Shown: positions 23,691 through 34,150 of the stretch, one piece after another
Position numbering within the stretch: the first letter of the stretch is position 1
Layout of the letters: the number at the start of each line of letters is the position of its first letter
Source: Aquimarina macrocephali JAMB N27
GTDB lineage: Bacteria > Bacteroidota > Bacteroidia > Flavobacteriales > Flavobacteriaceae
Assembly: GCF_000520995.1 (NCBI RefSeq)
Contig: NZ_JACA01000012.1
Span: 124,001 to 188,000, forward strand
DNA length: 64,000 bases
Direction of reading: 5' to 3'
Position numbers and translations under genes: made by a program
Notes under the pieces: generated by a model
Told to the model about the DNA's origin: nothing
The model's database searches: none
The model's input: the letters and a program-made list of their open reading frames with translations, nothing else

Positions 23691-24794
23691 ATGGAAGAAG
23701 AAAAAAAAGCAGTTTCAGAACGTAAAAAATCCTGTACTAATTGTGGTGCAGAATTAAAATATAAACCTGGAACAACTGAGATTACTTGCGAATATTGTGG
23801 GCATCATGAAACGATTATAAATGATCAAAATGGGTTTCAGGAATTAGAACTTAAACTCTATCTCGAAGAAATGGGTTCTCAATCGCATTCTGAAGAAATC
23901 ATGATGCTGCATTGCAAAAATTGTGGCGCAAATCAACATATCGAAGAAAACTATAAATCTTTGCATTGCGTGTATTGCACTATGCCTTTGATTATAGAAG
24001 ATGCATATAAAGAGGATTGGATATTACCCGGAGCAGTTCTTCCTTTTCAATTTGATCAGAAAAAATCACATCAGATATTTTCAAAATGGGTAAAAGGATT
24101 ATGGTTCGCCCCTAATAATCTTAAAAAAGCAGCATTAGATCCTCAAAATACCAAAGGCCTCTACTTACCATACTGGACCTTTGATGCTCAATTGTATGCA
24201 AATTATACAGGACAACGTGGAGATTATTATTATGTTAGTGTTCCGTATACAACAACGGTAAATGGTAAATCTGTTACCAGAACCCGACAAGAACGTAGAA
24301 CAAGATGGTCTCCCGCAAGCGGAAATGTAAGTGGTTTTGTCGATGATACTTTAATTAAAGCATCACACCAAAATAAAAATCCAGTACCAAGGAAGATATC
24401 AAATTGGAATCTGGATGCTCTTTCACCATTTAACACCAATTTTTTGGCAGGGTTTGTTACCGAAAAATATACGATTCCATTAAAGGATGGTCACCTATCA
24501 TCTACCAAAGAAGCAGAACGTATTGCAACATCCTGGGCCAGACGTGATATAGGAGGAGATACTCAAAGAGTACACCATATAGATATGAGTTTAAGTGAAG
24601 AGACCTTTAAGCATATTCTGCTTCCGGTATATATTAGTGCATATCGCTTTAGTAGTAAAAAGTATAATTTCTTTATCAATGGCCAAACAGGAGCTATTTC
24701 TGGAAGCAGACCTTATTCCTTCTGGAAAATATTCTTCTTTGTATTGTTTATACTCATTATTATTGCAATAATTGTCTGGTTTGCTGAGAAATAA
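23691..24794 (+). CDS. Membrane protein with two N-terminal zinc ribbons
   Basis: The 367-residue product has two TFIIB-like zinc ribbons: CTNCGAELKY then CEYCGHHE (residues about 15-45), and CKNCGANQHI then CVYCTMPL (about 80-110). A middle region contains YWTFDAQLYANYTGQRGDYY and an RTRQERRTRWSPASGNVSGF segment, and one C-terminal membrane helix spans about 342-364. This layout recurs next to SPFH proteins, where the pair is thought to work at the membrane. The hairpin at about 23631-23652 between the two genes may modulate read-through. No catalytic motif is seen. Confidence 0.8.
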   Translation: MEEEKKAVSERKKSCTNCGAELKYKPGTTEITCEYCGHHETIINDQNGFQELELKLYLEEMGSQSHSEEIMMLHCKNCGANQHIEENYKSLHCVYCTMPLIIEDAYKEDWILPGAVLPFQFDQKKSHQIFSKWVKGLWFAPNNLKKAALDPQNTKGLYLPYWTFDAQLYANYTGQRGDYYYVSVPYTTTVNGKSVTRTRQERRTRWSPASGNVSGFVDDTLIKASHQNKNPVPRKISNWNLDALSPFNTNFLAGFVTEKYTIPLKDGHLSSTKEAERIATSWARRDIGGDTQRVHHIDMSLSEETFKHILLPVYISAYRFSSKKYNFFINGQTGAISGSRPYSFWKIFFFVLFILIIIAIIVWFAEK

Positions 24795-24840
24795 TTTTAC
24801 CCGTGAAAGGTAATTGGCAGTCACAAAATTTAATTCATAA

Positions 24841-24875
24841 AAAAAAGATACTGATCAAAAACCAGTATCTTTTTT
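24841..24875. terminator. Bidirectional terminator between convergent genes
   Basis: AAAAGATACTG and CAGTATCTTTT pair around ATCAAAAAC, with A-runs before and T-runs after, so it serves both the plus-strand zinc-ribbon gene and the minus-strand lipoprotein gene. Confidence 0.85.
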
Positions 24876-24918
24876 AGTATTTTTTTTCTAAAATAATGCT
24901 ACTGCAAAGCTCAAGCTT

Positions 24919-25374
24919 CTAATCCTTAGTTTTAAATCCAATAACCTCATACACTGTCTTACTCATATCGGGACATAGATTTTCTCTTATTTTAAAAGAA
25001 ACTTCCTTATCCTTAGGCATACGTTGTTTTAGAGTATCAAAATCATTTGCTGGTGAGTTCATAAAACCAAAAGTAATCTCTTGTCCGGGAGAAATCATAT
25101 TTGTAATACCCGATCCAGAATTTATAATTTGTTTTACTTTTACTGTAGTAGCCGTTTTAAAGCTCTTTTCACAGATAGATATATTCTTAGTTACACCTTG
25201 TATTACAGCAATCAAATGCACTGTATTAGGATCAATCGTATTATTCTGAAGATCACTAAACTTTGGTTTTTCCACTTTAGGTTTAGTTTTTTCGGCTTCC
25301 TTTTCCTGTGCAATACTATTTGATTTGCAAGAAAATAAACCAACTACTATTAATATATACAGTATTTTATCCAT
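24919..25374 (-). CDS. Small lipoprotein, function unknown
   Basis: The frame is open from 25428, but that start would place the upstream gene's terminator (25389-25417) inside the coding region. The ATG at 25374 gives a clean lipoprotein signal (lipobox LFSC, residue 16) and 151 residues. After a charged spacer (AQEKEAEKTKPKVEKPKFSD) comes a beta-rich domain with VHLIAVIQGVTK and two cysteines that could form a disulfide (about 66 and 133). No family is recognised. Confidence 0.7.
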   Translation of the reverse strand: MDKILYILIVVGLFSCKSNSIAQEKEAEKTKPKVEKPKFSDLQNNTIDPNTVHLIAVIQGVTKNISICEKSFKTATTVKVKQIINSGSGITNMISPGQEITFGFMNSPANDFDTLKQRMPKDKEVSFKIRENLCPDMSKTVYEVIGFKTKD

Positions 25375-25388
25375 TCTATAAAAATAAA

Positions 25389-25417
25389 AAAAGGAGTTGA
25401 AATTTTCAACTCCTTTT
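25389..25417 (-). terminator. Terminator of the T9SS propeller gene
   Basis: On the minus strand AAAAGGAGTTGAAA pairs with its complement and is followed by a T tract (TTTTTTTATTTT). It lies 21 bases after the stop of the 1229-residue gene. Confidence 0.85.
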
Positions 25418-25437
25418 AAGTTTATCATTATTGCAAC

Positions 25438-28400
25438 TTATTTCTTAATAAGTTTTAGAGTACTTTGATTTCCATCTTCAGTAATTCTTGCAAAATACAA
25501 TCCAGATCTTGCATTTGAAGCATCCCAGATCGTATTATCACTAACATTACTATTTGAATACAACTTATTACCCATAGAATCAAAGATCTCGATAGATCTA
25601 GAAGTATTTCCATTAGATTTTAATGCTGTGTCTTTAAAATTAAATGAGAACATCCCATTCGATGGATTTGGTGAAGCTGTAGTGTTTTTTGACACTTCTA
25701 TTACAGCCAAAGGATCTACAGAAGGTTTAGGCTCACCTGCATCACCATCATCTACCATTCCATAAATCTGGAATACCTGATCAAGAGGATCTCTACCAAA
25801 TGCAACTGAAGCTGGTGTCCAATCTGTCGCTCCAGTACCAAATAAGTTTAAATTATCTTTAAAATGTGGTTCCTGACCAATTCCTCCATTTTGTGAAGAC
25901 CAGAACCATTGTTCTTGCCCAGCACCAAAAGCTAAGTTAGCATAAACCGATAACCAATAGTTGCCACTTTCTAATGTTACCGTTGCTGGAAGCACTAGAT
26001 TTAAGTTTGTATCTGTTGGATTAGAGATTGGAGTAATCTCTCCACTATTATAAACCTCATCACCAGGGACCCCTGCATTATCACTATATATTACAACAGT
26101 TGCATTGGTTAATGCTGGTGAGTTATTAGCTCCTCCAAAAGCTACAATTCTCTCTAACGTCCATGTATTTCCTGCAGGAATAATGAAATCATCTGCAGAT
26201 TGTGCCAGACCACCAAAATCAACAAAGAATTGAGATGCTAATGATGATGTAGCTCCTTCTATTTGCTCATAAATTGCAAGCTCGGTTACAGATACTGTGA
26301 ATCCTTCTGCAACTTGCTCATCTCCAGAAGTAGCTATAAGACCAATTGTTGCCTTACCTAAGCTATCAGGTGCAAAAGAAAGAGTGATTGTATTTCCTTC
26401 TAATGTTGCTGTTACTAATTCTGGATTAGAATTAGTAAATTCTATATCTATTGCATTTCCGTTAGAGTGAACAAATAAGTCTGTTACGTCTACTTCTACA
26501 TCCTCGCTATTTTCTGCTACAAGAAGATCATCTAATAGGTAAGCTACACTTAATGAAGATTCTGGTAATTCATTAAATACTGGGAATTTTGCACTATACA
26601 CTCCACTACCATGTGCAGCTACAGCGATAAATCCATCTTTACGAGTTTTTACCTCATCTGTTACGGCATTACCAATAGCAAAAGGTTCTTTGATCCAACG
26701 GGTTCTTTCTCCATTTAATCTATTTGTATAGTATAATCCAGTACTTGTTGCTGCATATACTTTTTGTAATCTAGAACCAAAGAATCCTTGGCTGCTTCCT
26801 AAGAATGCAGTACTTCTTACAGATGGCCCATTTCCTGATCCATCAGCATTTTCTTCTAAATTACCACTAATATTTGTCCAGGTATCTCCTCCATCTGTCG
26901 TTAAGAATACACTTATTACTCTATAATTAGAGAATGTAGCAATAACTCTATCAGAATTAGATGGATCTACATTGATATCGTTTACAAAACCTTCTGGTAA
27001 TCCTTTTCCTGTAAAAATATCTACTACTTCTTGATCATCAAGATTAGCATTATCCATTCTATAGATACCTCCTGTATTAGTACCATAATATAGTCTATTT
27101 GCAACTGGATACTTAGAAACATCTAAAGAAGATATTGAAGTTCCTGCTGGAGTGTCTGTATTTGGAAGATCTACCCAGTTTACTGTTGCGAATGCATTTG
27201 AGAAAAGAGGGATTTCATCCAGATTATTATTTCTCCAAATTCTATTACCCGCAGGTAAATACATAATGTTATCATTATTTGAATCCAGAATAAATGGCGT
27301 AATAAAAGCAAGATTATTAGCTCCTGCAGGTCTTACTCTGGTGAATGATTGAAATTCTCCAGCTTCATCAAAATTAAATCTATATACATTTCCTCTTTGT
27401 GAAGACACATATCTTGTTCTTCCGTTATCTGCAATTGCACTATAAGCTCCGTCACCTCCAAAATCTTCTATCCATGGTTCTATAGAACTCGCAGAAGATG
27501 TAAACCAAGTACCGTTATCCTGAAAACCAGCTAGTAAATCATCACTATTTGGTTCTGGATCAAAAGATACATGATATGGCTGTGTAGTTACATATCCATT
27601 ATTTAAAGAAATCCAATCTACAGGTTCTGCTGCAGATGTAGAAGTAGTAACATCTTCGGTTACAAATACACCTCCATCATTACCAGATAACACTTTATTA
27701 GGGTTAGATGGATAAAAAAGTAATGCATGCTGATCAGGATGTTGATCAGGATATACACTTATATTGTTTAAAGGAGAATATCCTGCAATCCAGCTTTCTT
27801 GCCCTGCAGAAGTAGTAAATCCAGTTGTAGATCTGTATATATTAGTTCCTCCTACAAACATTAGATTAGGATCTGCCGGACTAACCTTAACGATCATATT
27901 ATATCCACCCTGAAGATTTAAGTTTCCTACTGATCCTCCAATTCCGATAGGTAGATTAGCACTTAGATCTGTCCAGGTTTCTTCTGGTGTAGCTGCAGTA
28001 GCATCGTACTTAAATAAAAATGCTGGTCCACCATCACCTAGATTTTGAGTAAAGAAATATACAATGTTTTCATTAGAAGGATCTATCCCCATAACAGTTC
28101 TTCCGTAACTTGCTGGTAAAAGCTCTGGTGATATTTCTGTCCATGTATCAACATCTCCGTTTGTAGATGTGAAATAACCATTATTAGGATTTCCTCCAGA
28201 ATCGATAGTTGCATAAATCTGACCTGTACTTGTAACTGCAACTTCTGCAGTATTGTCAAAATCACCTGCTAATACTTCTTCAAATGACTTTCCTCCATCT
28301 TTAGATTTGTGTACACCATTAAAAGTACCTACAAAAATATCTCCGTTAGCTGGGTTAACCACAATAGAGTTAATCAAATCAAAAGGAGAAAATGTTCTTA

Positions 28401-29127
28401 CGTCATTATCATTGGTAGCTTCAAGAAGTCTCCAGGTTCTTCCACCATTGGTAGATTTATAAACTCCGGTTCCTTGAAAAAAGGCTCCTCCTGCTCCAGC
28501 AGAATTACCAAAACGTTCTCCTGATCCATAATACCAAGTATTATGTTTACCAGGTCTAGGATCTTGTACAATACAAGTAATACTTGGTGATTGTCTACGA
28601 GATGTTACCTTTCTCCAGGACTCCCCACCATTGGTAGAGCGCCATAATCCTCCCGAAACTCCTCCGGCAAGAATTACATTCTCGTTTGTACGATCAATAG
28701 CGAGTGCTCTTGTTCTTCCTCCTACATTGTAAGGGCCTCTGTTTTTCCAATATGAAAAACGACCTGCTTTTGAAGATTTCGCAGCATTGCTAATTGATTG
28801 TTTTGAATCATTTCCTTCAGAAATCTTACTAGAGAAATTTACTTCTTTGTCTCTAATTCCAAAAGGGATTTCATTAGTGTTCGGGTCTTTGAGTCTTTCA
28901 AATTCCCACTTCATTCTTTCTAACGCTTTATCACCAACTTTTTTTACATCCGATTTAGATCCATATTTACTATCGTAAATTTTAGATTGTTTGTAAAGTG
29001 AATGACCTCCAGGTTTCTCTTGTTGATCTGCCTGTGTTTTAAGCTGTTGTGCGTTTACTGAAGTAATGGTTCCCACAAGAGAAACCGCCCAAACGGAACG
29101 TTTGAGGTAGAATAATAATGTTTTCAT
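25438..29127 (-). CDS. Large T9SS-exported VPS10/BNR-type beta-propeller protein
   Basis: Starting at the internal ATG at 29127 (1229 residues) gives a standard signal peptide ending SVNAQ; the frame is open from 29157. Residues 130-880 contain repeated BNR/sortilin-type propeller blades: GGVSGGLWRSTNGGESWRKV, GVYKSTNGGRTWRLL, GVHKSKDGGKSFEEV, VFLTTDGGDTWTNI. A cadherin-like stretch with SLSVAYLLDDLLVAENSEDV and a further beta domain follow. The last 75 residues are a type A T9SS sorting domain (SPNPSNGMFSFNF, then SGLYFARITEDGNQSTLKLI and KK). It is probably released or attached at the cell surface. Whether it has hydrolase activity cannot be told from these repeats. Confidence 0.88.
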   Translation of the reverse strand: MKTLLFYLKRSVWAVSLVGTITSVNAQQLKTQADQQEKPGGHSLYKQSKIYDSKYGSKSDVKKVGDKALERMKWEFERLKDPNTNEIPFGIRDKEVNFSSKISEGNDSKQSISNAAKSSKAGRFSYWKNRGPYNVGGRTRALAIDRTNENVILAGGVSGGLWRSTNGGESWRKVTSRRQSPSITCIVQDPRPGKHNTWYYGSGERFGNSAGAGGAFFQGTGVYKSTNGGRTWRLLEATNDNDVRTFSPFDLINSIVVNPANGDIFVGTFNGVHKSKDGGKSFEEVLAGDFDNTAEVAVTSTGQIYATIDSGGNPNNGYFTSTNGDVDTWTEISPELLPASYGRTVMGIDPSNENIVYFFTQNLGDGGPAFLFKYDATAATPEETWTDLSANLPIGIGGSVGNLNLQGGYNMIVKVSPADPNLMFVGGTNIYRSTTGFTTSAGQESWIAGYSPLNNISVYPDQHPDQHALLFYPSNPNKVLSGNDGGVFVTEDVTTSTSAAEPVDWISLNNGYVTTQPYHVSFDPEPNSDDLLAGFQDNGTWFTSSASSIEPWIEDFGGDGAYSAIADNGRTRYVSSQRGNVYRFNFDEAGEFQSFTRVRPAGANNLAFITPFILDSNNDNIMYLPAGNRIWRNNNLDEIPLFSNAFATVNWVDLPNTDTPAGTSISSLDVSKYPVANRLYYGTNTGGIYRMDNANLDDQEVVDIFTGKGLPEGFVNDINVDPSNSDRVIATFSNYRVISVFLTTDGGDTWTNISGNLEENADGSGNGPSVRSTAFLGSSQGFFGSRLQKVYAATSTGLYYTNRLNGERTRWIKEPFAIGNAVTDEVKTRKDGFIAVAAHGSGVYSAKFPVFNELPESSLSVAYLLDDLLVAENSEDVEVDVTDLFVHSNGNAIDIEFTNSNPELVTATLEGNTITLSFAPDSLGKATIGLIATSGDEQVAEGFTVSVTELAIYEQIEGATSSLASQFFVDFGGLAQSADDFIIPAGNTWTLERIVAFGGANNSPALTNATVVIYSDNAGVPGDEVYNSGEITPISNPTDTNLNLVLPATVTLESGNYWLSVYANLAFGAGQEQWFWSSQNGGIGQEPHFKDNLNLFGTGATDWTPASVAFGRDPLDQVFQIYGMVDDGDAGEPKPSVDPLAVIEVSKNTTASPNPSNGMFSFNFKDTALKSNGNTSRSIEIFDSMGNKLYSNSNVSDNTIWDASNARSGLYFARITEDGNQSTLKLIKK

Positions 29128-29213
29128 TTTTAAGCTGATTTGTGAGTGATTCTTCAAAACTAGCTTAAATTTTTGAATTTTTTTCTTAAATCCTAGGGAA
29201 TTTTACGATTTTT

Positions 29214-29582
29214 TTACTTTTTCTCTAATAAAATCTCTAAACTCTCGGTAATTACATGGCATATATCTTCTGCTACAATAATAGGATCACTGGTAATTGT
29301 TGTATACCCCGTTTTACTCACCATAACTACGTAATTACCAGTTCGTTCATGGGCTCCAACAAAAATATTAGTTCCCGATATATTCTCTAGGGTTTCTTTA
29401 TATTCACTATCTATAGCTACTACTGTAATACCATCTACCAAAAACGTGGCATCCATAGTATCTTTAATTGTTACTTCTAAACCTGGTCTAGCCTCTAGGG
29501 TACATAAAACAGGATCTTCTGTCCTATCGTCATCATTACAAGCTACACAGAGTATTAATAAAAGTAAAAAAACTTTTTTCAT
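29214..29582 (-). CDS. Small lipoprotein with transthyretin-like domain
   Basis: This 122-residue protein has lipobox VACN (Cys15) followed by the acidic spacer NDDDRTEDP. The rest (RPGLEVTIKDTMDATFLVDG, then ERTGNYVVMVSKTGYTTITS) reads like a carboxypeptidase-regulatory-like beta sandwich, a common module in Bacteroidetes surface lipoproteins. Cysteines in VLCTLEA and DICHV may form a disulfide. It is upstream of the large T9SS protein by 86 bases on the same strand and may share its transcript. Its exact role is unknown. Confidence 0.75.
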   Translation of the reverse strand: MKKVFLLLLILCVACNDDDRTEDPVLCTLEARPGLEVTIKDTMDATFLVDGITVVAIDSEYKETLENISGTNIFVGAHERTGNYVVMVSKTGYTTITSDPIIVAEDICHVITESLEILLEKK

Positions 29583-29718
29583 TTATTTTAACTTTATAAG
29601 TTATTACTTGTACATAAGATGCTTTTAAAAAGCTATGGTTGCGTTTTTTTAACATGCTCTATACAGTATTTATTACATACATAAACCACAAAAGTTACAT
29701 ATTAGTACAACATTTAAT

Positions 29719-29750
29719 AAAAAATGCATCCCATGTGGGATGCATTTTTT
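29719..29750. terminator. Terminator after the aldehyde dehydrogenase gene
   Basis: Perfect 14-bp arms AAAAAATGCATCCC and its complement around ATGT, with T/A-rich flanks on both strands; it ends the minus-strand dehydrogenase transcript. Confidence 0.85.
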
Positions 29751-29774
29751 ATTATTTATCACAAAATTATCTGG

Positions 29775-31328
29775 CTATAAATCGAATTTAATTCCTTGAG
29801 CCAATGGCAATTCTGTAGTATAATTTATTGTATTGGTTTGACGTCGCATGTAAATTTTCCAAGCATCTGATCCTGATTCACGACCACCACCGGTTTCTTT
29901 TTCACCACCAAAAGCACCACCAATCTCGGCACCAGAGGTTCCTATATTTACATTGGCAATCCCACAATCTGATCCTGCATGTGATAGAAAACGTTCTGCT
30001 TCGCGTAAATTATTTGTCATAATAGCAGAGGATAACCCTTGTGCTACTCCATTTTGAGTTTCGATAGCATTTTCTACATCACCACTATACTTTAATAGAT
30101 ATAATACTGGTGCAAATGTTTCGTGTTGTACAATTTCAAACGAATTATCAGCTTCTGCGATAGCAGGTTTTACATAACATCCGCTTTCATAACCTTCTCC
30201 AGAAAGCACAGCTCCATCTACCACAATATTTCCTCCTTCTTCTACTACTTTCTGTAACGCATTTTGGTAACCTTTCACTGCATCAGTATCTATTAATGGT
30301 CCCACATGATTATTTTCATCAAGAGGGTTACCGATTCTCAACTGTCCATAAGCGGCTACTACTGCATTTTTTACTTTATCATAAATAGATTCGTGTATAA
30401 TCAATCGGCGTGTCGAGGTACAACGTTGACCTGCAGTTCCTACTGCACCAAACACAGCTCCAATCACAGTCATTTTAATATCTGCATCAGGTGTAACAAT
30501 AATTGCATTGTTTCCTCCCAGTTCTAAAAGTGATTTTCCCAAACGCTGTCCCACAGTTGCTCCTACAATTTTACCCATTCTGGTAGAACCTGTAGCAGAA
30601 ATTAAAGGAACTCTTTTATCTGTTGTCATCATCTCTCCTACTTTATAATCTCCATTAATCAAGCAAGAAATCCCTTCTGGTAGGCTATTATCTTTTAAAA
30701 CTTTGGCAATAATATTTTGACATGCTATTCCGCAAAGTGGTGTTTTTTCACTAGGTTTCCATACACATACGTCTCCAGAAATCCATGCTAATGCAGTGTT
30801 CCAAGCCCATACTGCTACAGGAAAATTAAATGCAGAGATAATTCCTACAATCCCAAGCGGATGATACTGCTCGTACATTCTATGACCAGGACGCTCAGAA
30901 TGCATTGTTAAACCATGTAACTGTCTAGATAGCCCTACTGCAAAATCACAGATATCGATCATCTCCTGCACTTCTCCTAAACCTTCTTGATAGGATTTTC
31001 CCATCTCATAAGAAACTAATTTTCCTAAAGGCTCTTTTAATTCACGTAATGCTTCTCCGAACTGTCTTACAATTTCTCCACGTTGTGGAGCCGGCATTAT
31101 TTTCCAGGTTTTGAATGCCTTAGTTGCAGTTTGTATTACTTTTTCATAATCTTCTGCTGTAGTGATTTCTACTTTACCTATCAATTCTCCATCTACAGGT
31201 GAATAAGACGAAATCATTTCTTTTGAAGAGAGCCAGTTTGCTCCAGTAGAAGTCCCTTTATTGTGTTCAGAAACCCCCAGTTGCTGTAGTGCTTCCTCAA
31301 TTCCGAAATCTAATATTGCTGTTGCCAT
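29775..31328 (-). CDS. Aldehyde dehydrogenase, ALDH7 (aminoadipate semialdehyde) type
   Basis: The 517-residue enzyme has the NAD-binding region VWAWNTALAWISGDVCVWKP (about 175-194), the general-base glutamate in LLELGGNNAI (about 267) and the catalytic cysteine in GTAGQRCTSTRRL (about 302). The motifs NVNIGTSGAEIGGAFGGEKE and TGGGRESGSDAWKIYMRRQT near the C-terminus are typical of family 7 (antiquitin, AmaB). That family oxidises alpha-aminoadipate semialdehyde, in equilibrium with piperideine-6-carboxylate, to aminoadipate in lysine catabolism. The gene is monocistronic with its own terminator. The family assignment is strong; the substrate is inferred. Confidence 0.93.
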   Translation of the reverse strand: MATAILDFGIEEALQQLGVSEHNKGTSTGANWLSSKEMISSYSPVDGELIGKVEITTAEDYEKVIQTATKAFKTWKIMPAPQRGEIVRQFGEALRELKEPLGKLVSYEMGKSYQEGLGEVQEMIDICDFAVGLSRQLHGLTMHSERPGHRMYEQYHPLGIVGIISAFNFPVAVWAWNTALAWISGDVCVWKPSEKTPLCGIACQNIIAKVLKDNSLPEGISCLINGDYKVGEMMTTDKRVPLISATGSTRMGKIVGATVGQRLGKSLLELGGNNAIIVTPDADIKMTVIGAVFGAVGTAGQRCTSTRRLIIHESIYDKVKNAVVAAYGQLRIGNPLDENNHVGPLIDTDAVKGYQNALQKVVEEGGNIVVDGAVLSGEGYESGCYVKPAIAEADNSFEIVQHETFAPVLYLLKYSGDVENAIETQNGVAQGLSSAIMTNNLREAERFLSHAGSDCGIANVNIGTSGAEIGGAFGGEKETGGGRESGSDAWKIYMRRQTNTINYTTELPLAQGIKFDL

Positions 31329-31618
31329 GTATAAGTTACTTTTTGAAAACGTAAAGATACTGTGTTTTTATAATGAAAATATTATTTACTCTTCCGACAC
31401 TACTATTTTTAGTTATTTTTTTATTTATGAGACTAAATTTAATCAAATTTTCCCTTTTAGTTTTCAAAAAAGAAATAATTGATTTTCTCGTTTCCTCATC
31501 CTGCGGTATTACCACACTTCTTTATAGGTGATAACCTATGATTTTACCGTTAAATACCTCTTACATTTTATATGTTAAAATCTAAATTTTATAGCTACTA
31601 ACTTTTAAATATAACATC

Positions 31619-34084
31619 ATGAAAAAATTATTTCTTTTAACCTTTATTTTCTTAAGCTCAACTCTGGCTTGGTCCCAGATTTCGCAAGAAGAAGCCTACA
31701 AAATTCTAGTAGAAAAACAAATTATTCCCGAAGGACGAAACCAATGGGTATATGGACTACAAAAACCTATTCCTCCTAATTACAAAATCCGAAGTTTCAA
31801 TAAAACCATAATATCTTCGAAATTTGAATCGTGGTTGTTTTTTATTGATGAGGATCCTTATGCAAACTGGGAGCATCCAGCAAAATACATATTTTTTGAT
31901 ATCCGCTCTGGTGAGTTTGAGATCAAAAGAGCAACCACACCTCCTGATATAATTCATGAGATGAAGATTTTTAAAAAGTACATCGAAACCAGAGAGCGTT
32001 TTTTAGATTTTGCAAAAACAAATACTATAGCCTGTGGAACATCGAATAACAAATATGCAGTTATTATTAGTGGAGGATGGAATCAAGGAAATAATCATAT
32101 TCGGTATTGGAATGATTGTTCTTTTGTATATAGTACTTTAATCAACAAGTATGGATATGATGAAGCAAATATTTATACATTAATGTCCGACGGAACCAAC
32201 GCTGCAGTTGATATTTCTAATGGAACAAATTCTAATCCTGACCTAGATGGTGATGGGGACAATGATATTCAGTTTTCTGCAACAACAGCTAATATCACTT
32301 CTGTTTTTAACACGCTTTCAGGAATTTTAGATGAAGATGATGAATTATTTATTTTCACTACAGATCACGGAGGCGTAGATAGTTCTGGAGCATCGGCATG
32401 GGATACATTATTATATTTATGGGGAGAAACAATTACAGATGATCAATTTGCAATAGAAGTAAATAAGGTAAATGCCGGTAAAATCTCTATCGTTATGGAG
32501 CAATGTAATAGTGGTGGGTTTATTGATGATCTATCTGGTCCAAATAGAGTAATTGCAACTGCCGCAAGACATGATGAATTGTCATGGGCAGGACCAACTA
32601 TTAATACCGATGAATTTGTTTACTATTGGACCTCGGCAATGAATGAAGCGTTGCCTTCTGGTACTGTCGTAAATCCCGATACAAACTCTGATAGTGTAAT
32701 TAGTAAACGTGAAGCATTTGATTATGCAGAAGCTAATGATACTAAATCCGAAACTCCGCAATTTAATGAAATGCCTATCAACCTAGGAGATCAACTCACA
32801 TTAAACGGAACAGGTGACCTTTATATTAAAGACAATCGCGCTCCTTATCATAGTGTAACCGATTCTGGTATAGAGCCTAATACTTTTAGTGGACCTATGT
32901 GGACAAGTAGAGATATTTGGGTAAGACAAGATGTGGATGGAGGTACAACTCATGAAAACCCGGAGTACAAAACAACAAGTCCTAATGGAGTATATGTACG
33001 GGTTAAAAACAGAGGATGTGCTCCAATCTCTGATGGCAAATTAAGAGTATATTTTTCTAAAGCTTCTACAGGATTATCCTGGCCAACACATTGGTCTAAT
33101 TATTACGATTTTACACCAAGTGGTTCCTATGTCTTACATGGAGATGAAATTACCAACATACCTTTAAGCATCCCTACACTCAATCCTGGAGATGAAACCA
33201 TTATTGAAATTCCTTGGTATCCTCCTAATCCAAATGATTTTGATTACGACATACACCATTTTTGTTTAATTGCCAGAGTAGAATCTCAGATAGATCCTAT
33301 AGGTCTAGAAACAGCTTCGGTTAACAGTAATACCAAAAACAATAATAATATCGCCTGGAAAAACATCTCTGTATATGATGTAAACCCTTCTAATAATATT
33401 AACTATACAAATGTCTATATCAGAAATATTTTTAGGAAAAAAGAAGATGTTATTGACTTATATTTTATGGATGGAAATTATGGTACTTCAACCGAAAATC
33501 CTTTCCTGAGAAATGGAACCGTAATTGCAACTATGGACCCAGAACTATTCGAAAGATGGCAAAAAGAAGGAGAAGGAATTAAAATTATTGATAAAAACAC
33601 CGTACAGATTTATGATTCTAAAGCAGTTATGAAAGGAATTCATCTAAAACCAGGAGAATCTTTTTCTATGCAGATGCAGTTTAAGTTAAATGATAACAAA
33701 CCTTTTAGAAGACCTTTCATATTTGATGTAGTCCAAAAGAATGAAAGAGGAGTTATAGGAGGAGAACGTTTTGATATCGTATACCAGGATAAAAAGAAAA
33801 ATCCAAGACAAGATATAATTACTGATGATATTTCATTATCTATATTTCCTAACCCATCAAATAAATTCTTAAACATTAGCTTTACAGCAACAAAATCAAA
33901 TACTGATGTTTCTGTTTCAATACGAGATTTTGAAGGGAACATACTCATTTCGAATCATAAAAATCTTTATGATAAAGGGAGCCACATAAAACAAGTAAAT
34001 ATAGAATCTCTAAAAAAAGGAATTTACTTTTTGAGACTTACTATGGATGGAAAAACTATTGTGAAGAAAATTTTCAAAAGATAA
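31619..34084 (+). CDS. T9SS-secreted C13/caspase-like cysteine peptidase
   Basis: The 821-residue protein begins with a signal peptide ending TLAWS and an N-terminal region of about 140 residues. A caspase-hemoglobinase-fold domain (about 145-380) follows: KYAVIISGGWNQGNNHIRYW, the His in FIFTTDHGGVD (about 250) and the catalytic Cys in IVMEQCNSGGFIDDL (about 292). The His-Gly then Cys-x-Ser-Gly pattern is that of legumain (C13)-like peptidases. A calcium-binding-like DLDGDGDND loop sits inside. The C-terminus (about 740-821) is a T9SS type A sorting domain (IFPNPSNKFLNI, then KGIYFLRLTMDGKTIVKKIF). Asx-specific cleavage is possible but not shown by sequence. Confidence 0.85.
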   Translation: MKKLFLLTFIFLSSTLAWSQISQEEAYKILVEKQIIPEGRNQWVYGLQKPIPPNYKIRSFNKTIISSKFESWLFFIDEDPYANWEHPAKYIFFDIRSGEFEIKRATTPPDIIHEMKIFKKYIETRERFLDFAKTNTIACGTSNNKYAVIISGGWNQGNNHIRYWNDCSFVYSTLINKYGYDEANIYTLMSDGTNAAVDISNGTNSNPDLDGDGDNDIQFSATTANITSVFNTLSGILDEDDELFIFTTDHGGVDSSGASAWDTLLYLWGETITDDQFAIEVNKVNAGKISIVMEQCNSGGFIDDLSGPNRVIATAARHDELSWAGPTINTDEFVYYWTSAMNEALPSGTVVNPDTNSDSVISKREAFDYAEANDTKSETPQFNEMPINLGDQLTLNGTGDLYIKDNRAPYHSVTDSGIEPNTFSGPMWTSRDIWVRQDVDGGTTHENPEYKTTSPNGVYVRVKNRGCAPISDGKLRVYFSKASTGLSWPTHWSNYYDFTPSGSYVLHGDEITNIPLSIPTLNPGDETIIEIPWYPPNPNDFDYDIHHFCLIARVESQIDPIGLETASVNSNTKNNNNIAWKNISVYDVNPSNNINYTNVYIRNIFRKKEDVIDLYFMDGNYGTSTENPFLRNGTVIATMDPELFERWQKEGEGIKIIDKNTVQIYDSKAVMKGIHLKPGESFSMQMQFKLNDNKPFRRPFIFDVVQKNERGVIGGERFDIVYQDKKKNPRQDIITDDISLSIFPNPSNKFLNISFTATKSNTDVSVSIRDFEGNILISNHKNLYDKGSHIKQVNIESLKKGIYFLRLTMDGKTIVKKIFKR

Positions 34085-34150
34085 TTTACATTTAATTATC
34101 TACCGTTGGCTTAGAAAAAAGACTAAACTCTAAGTTAAAAATTATTAAGT

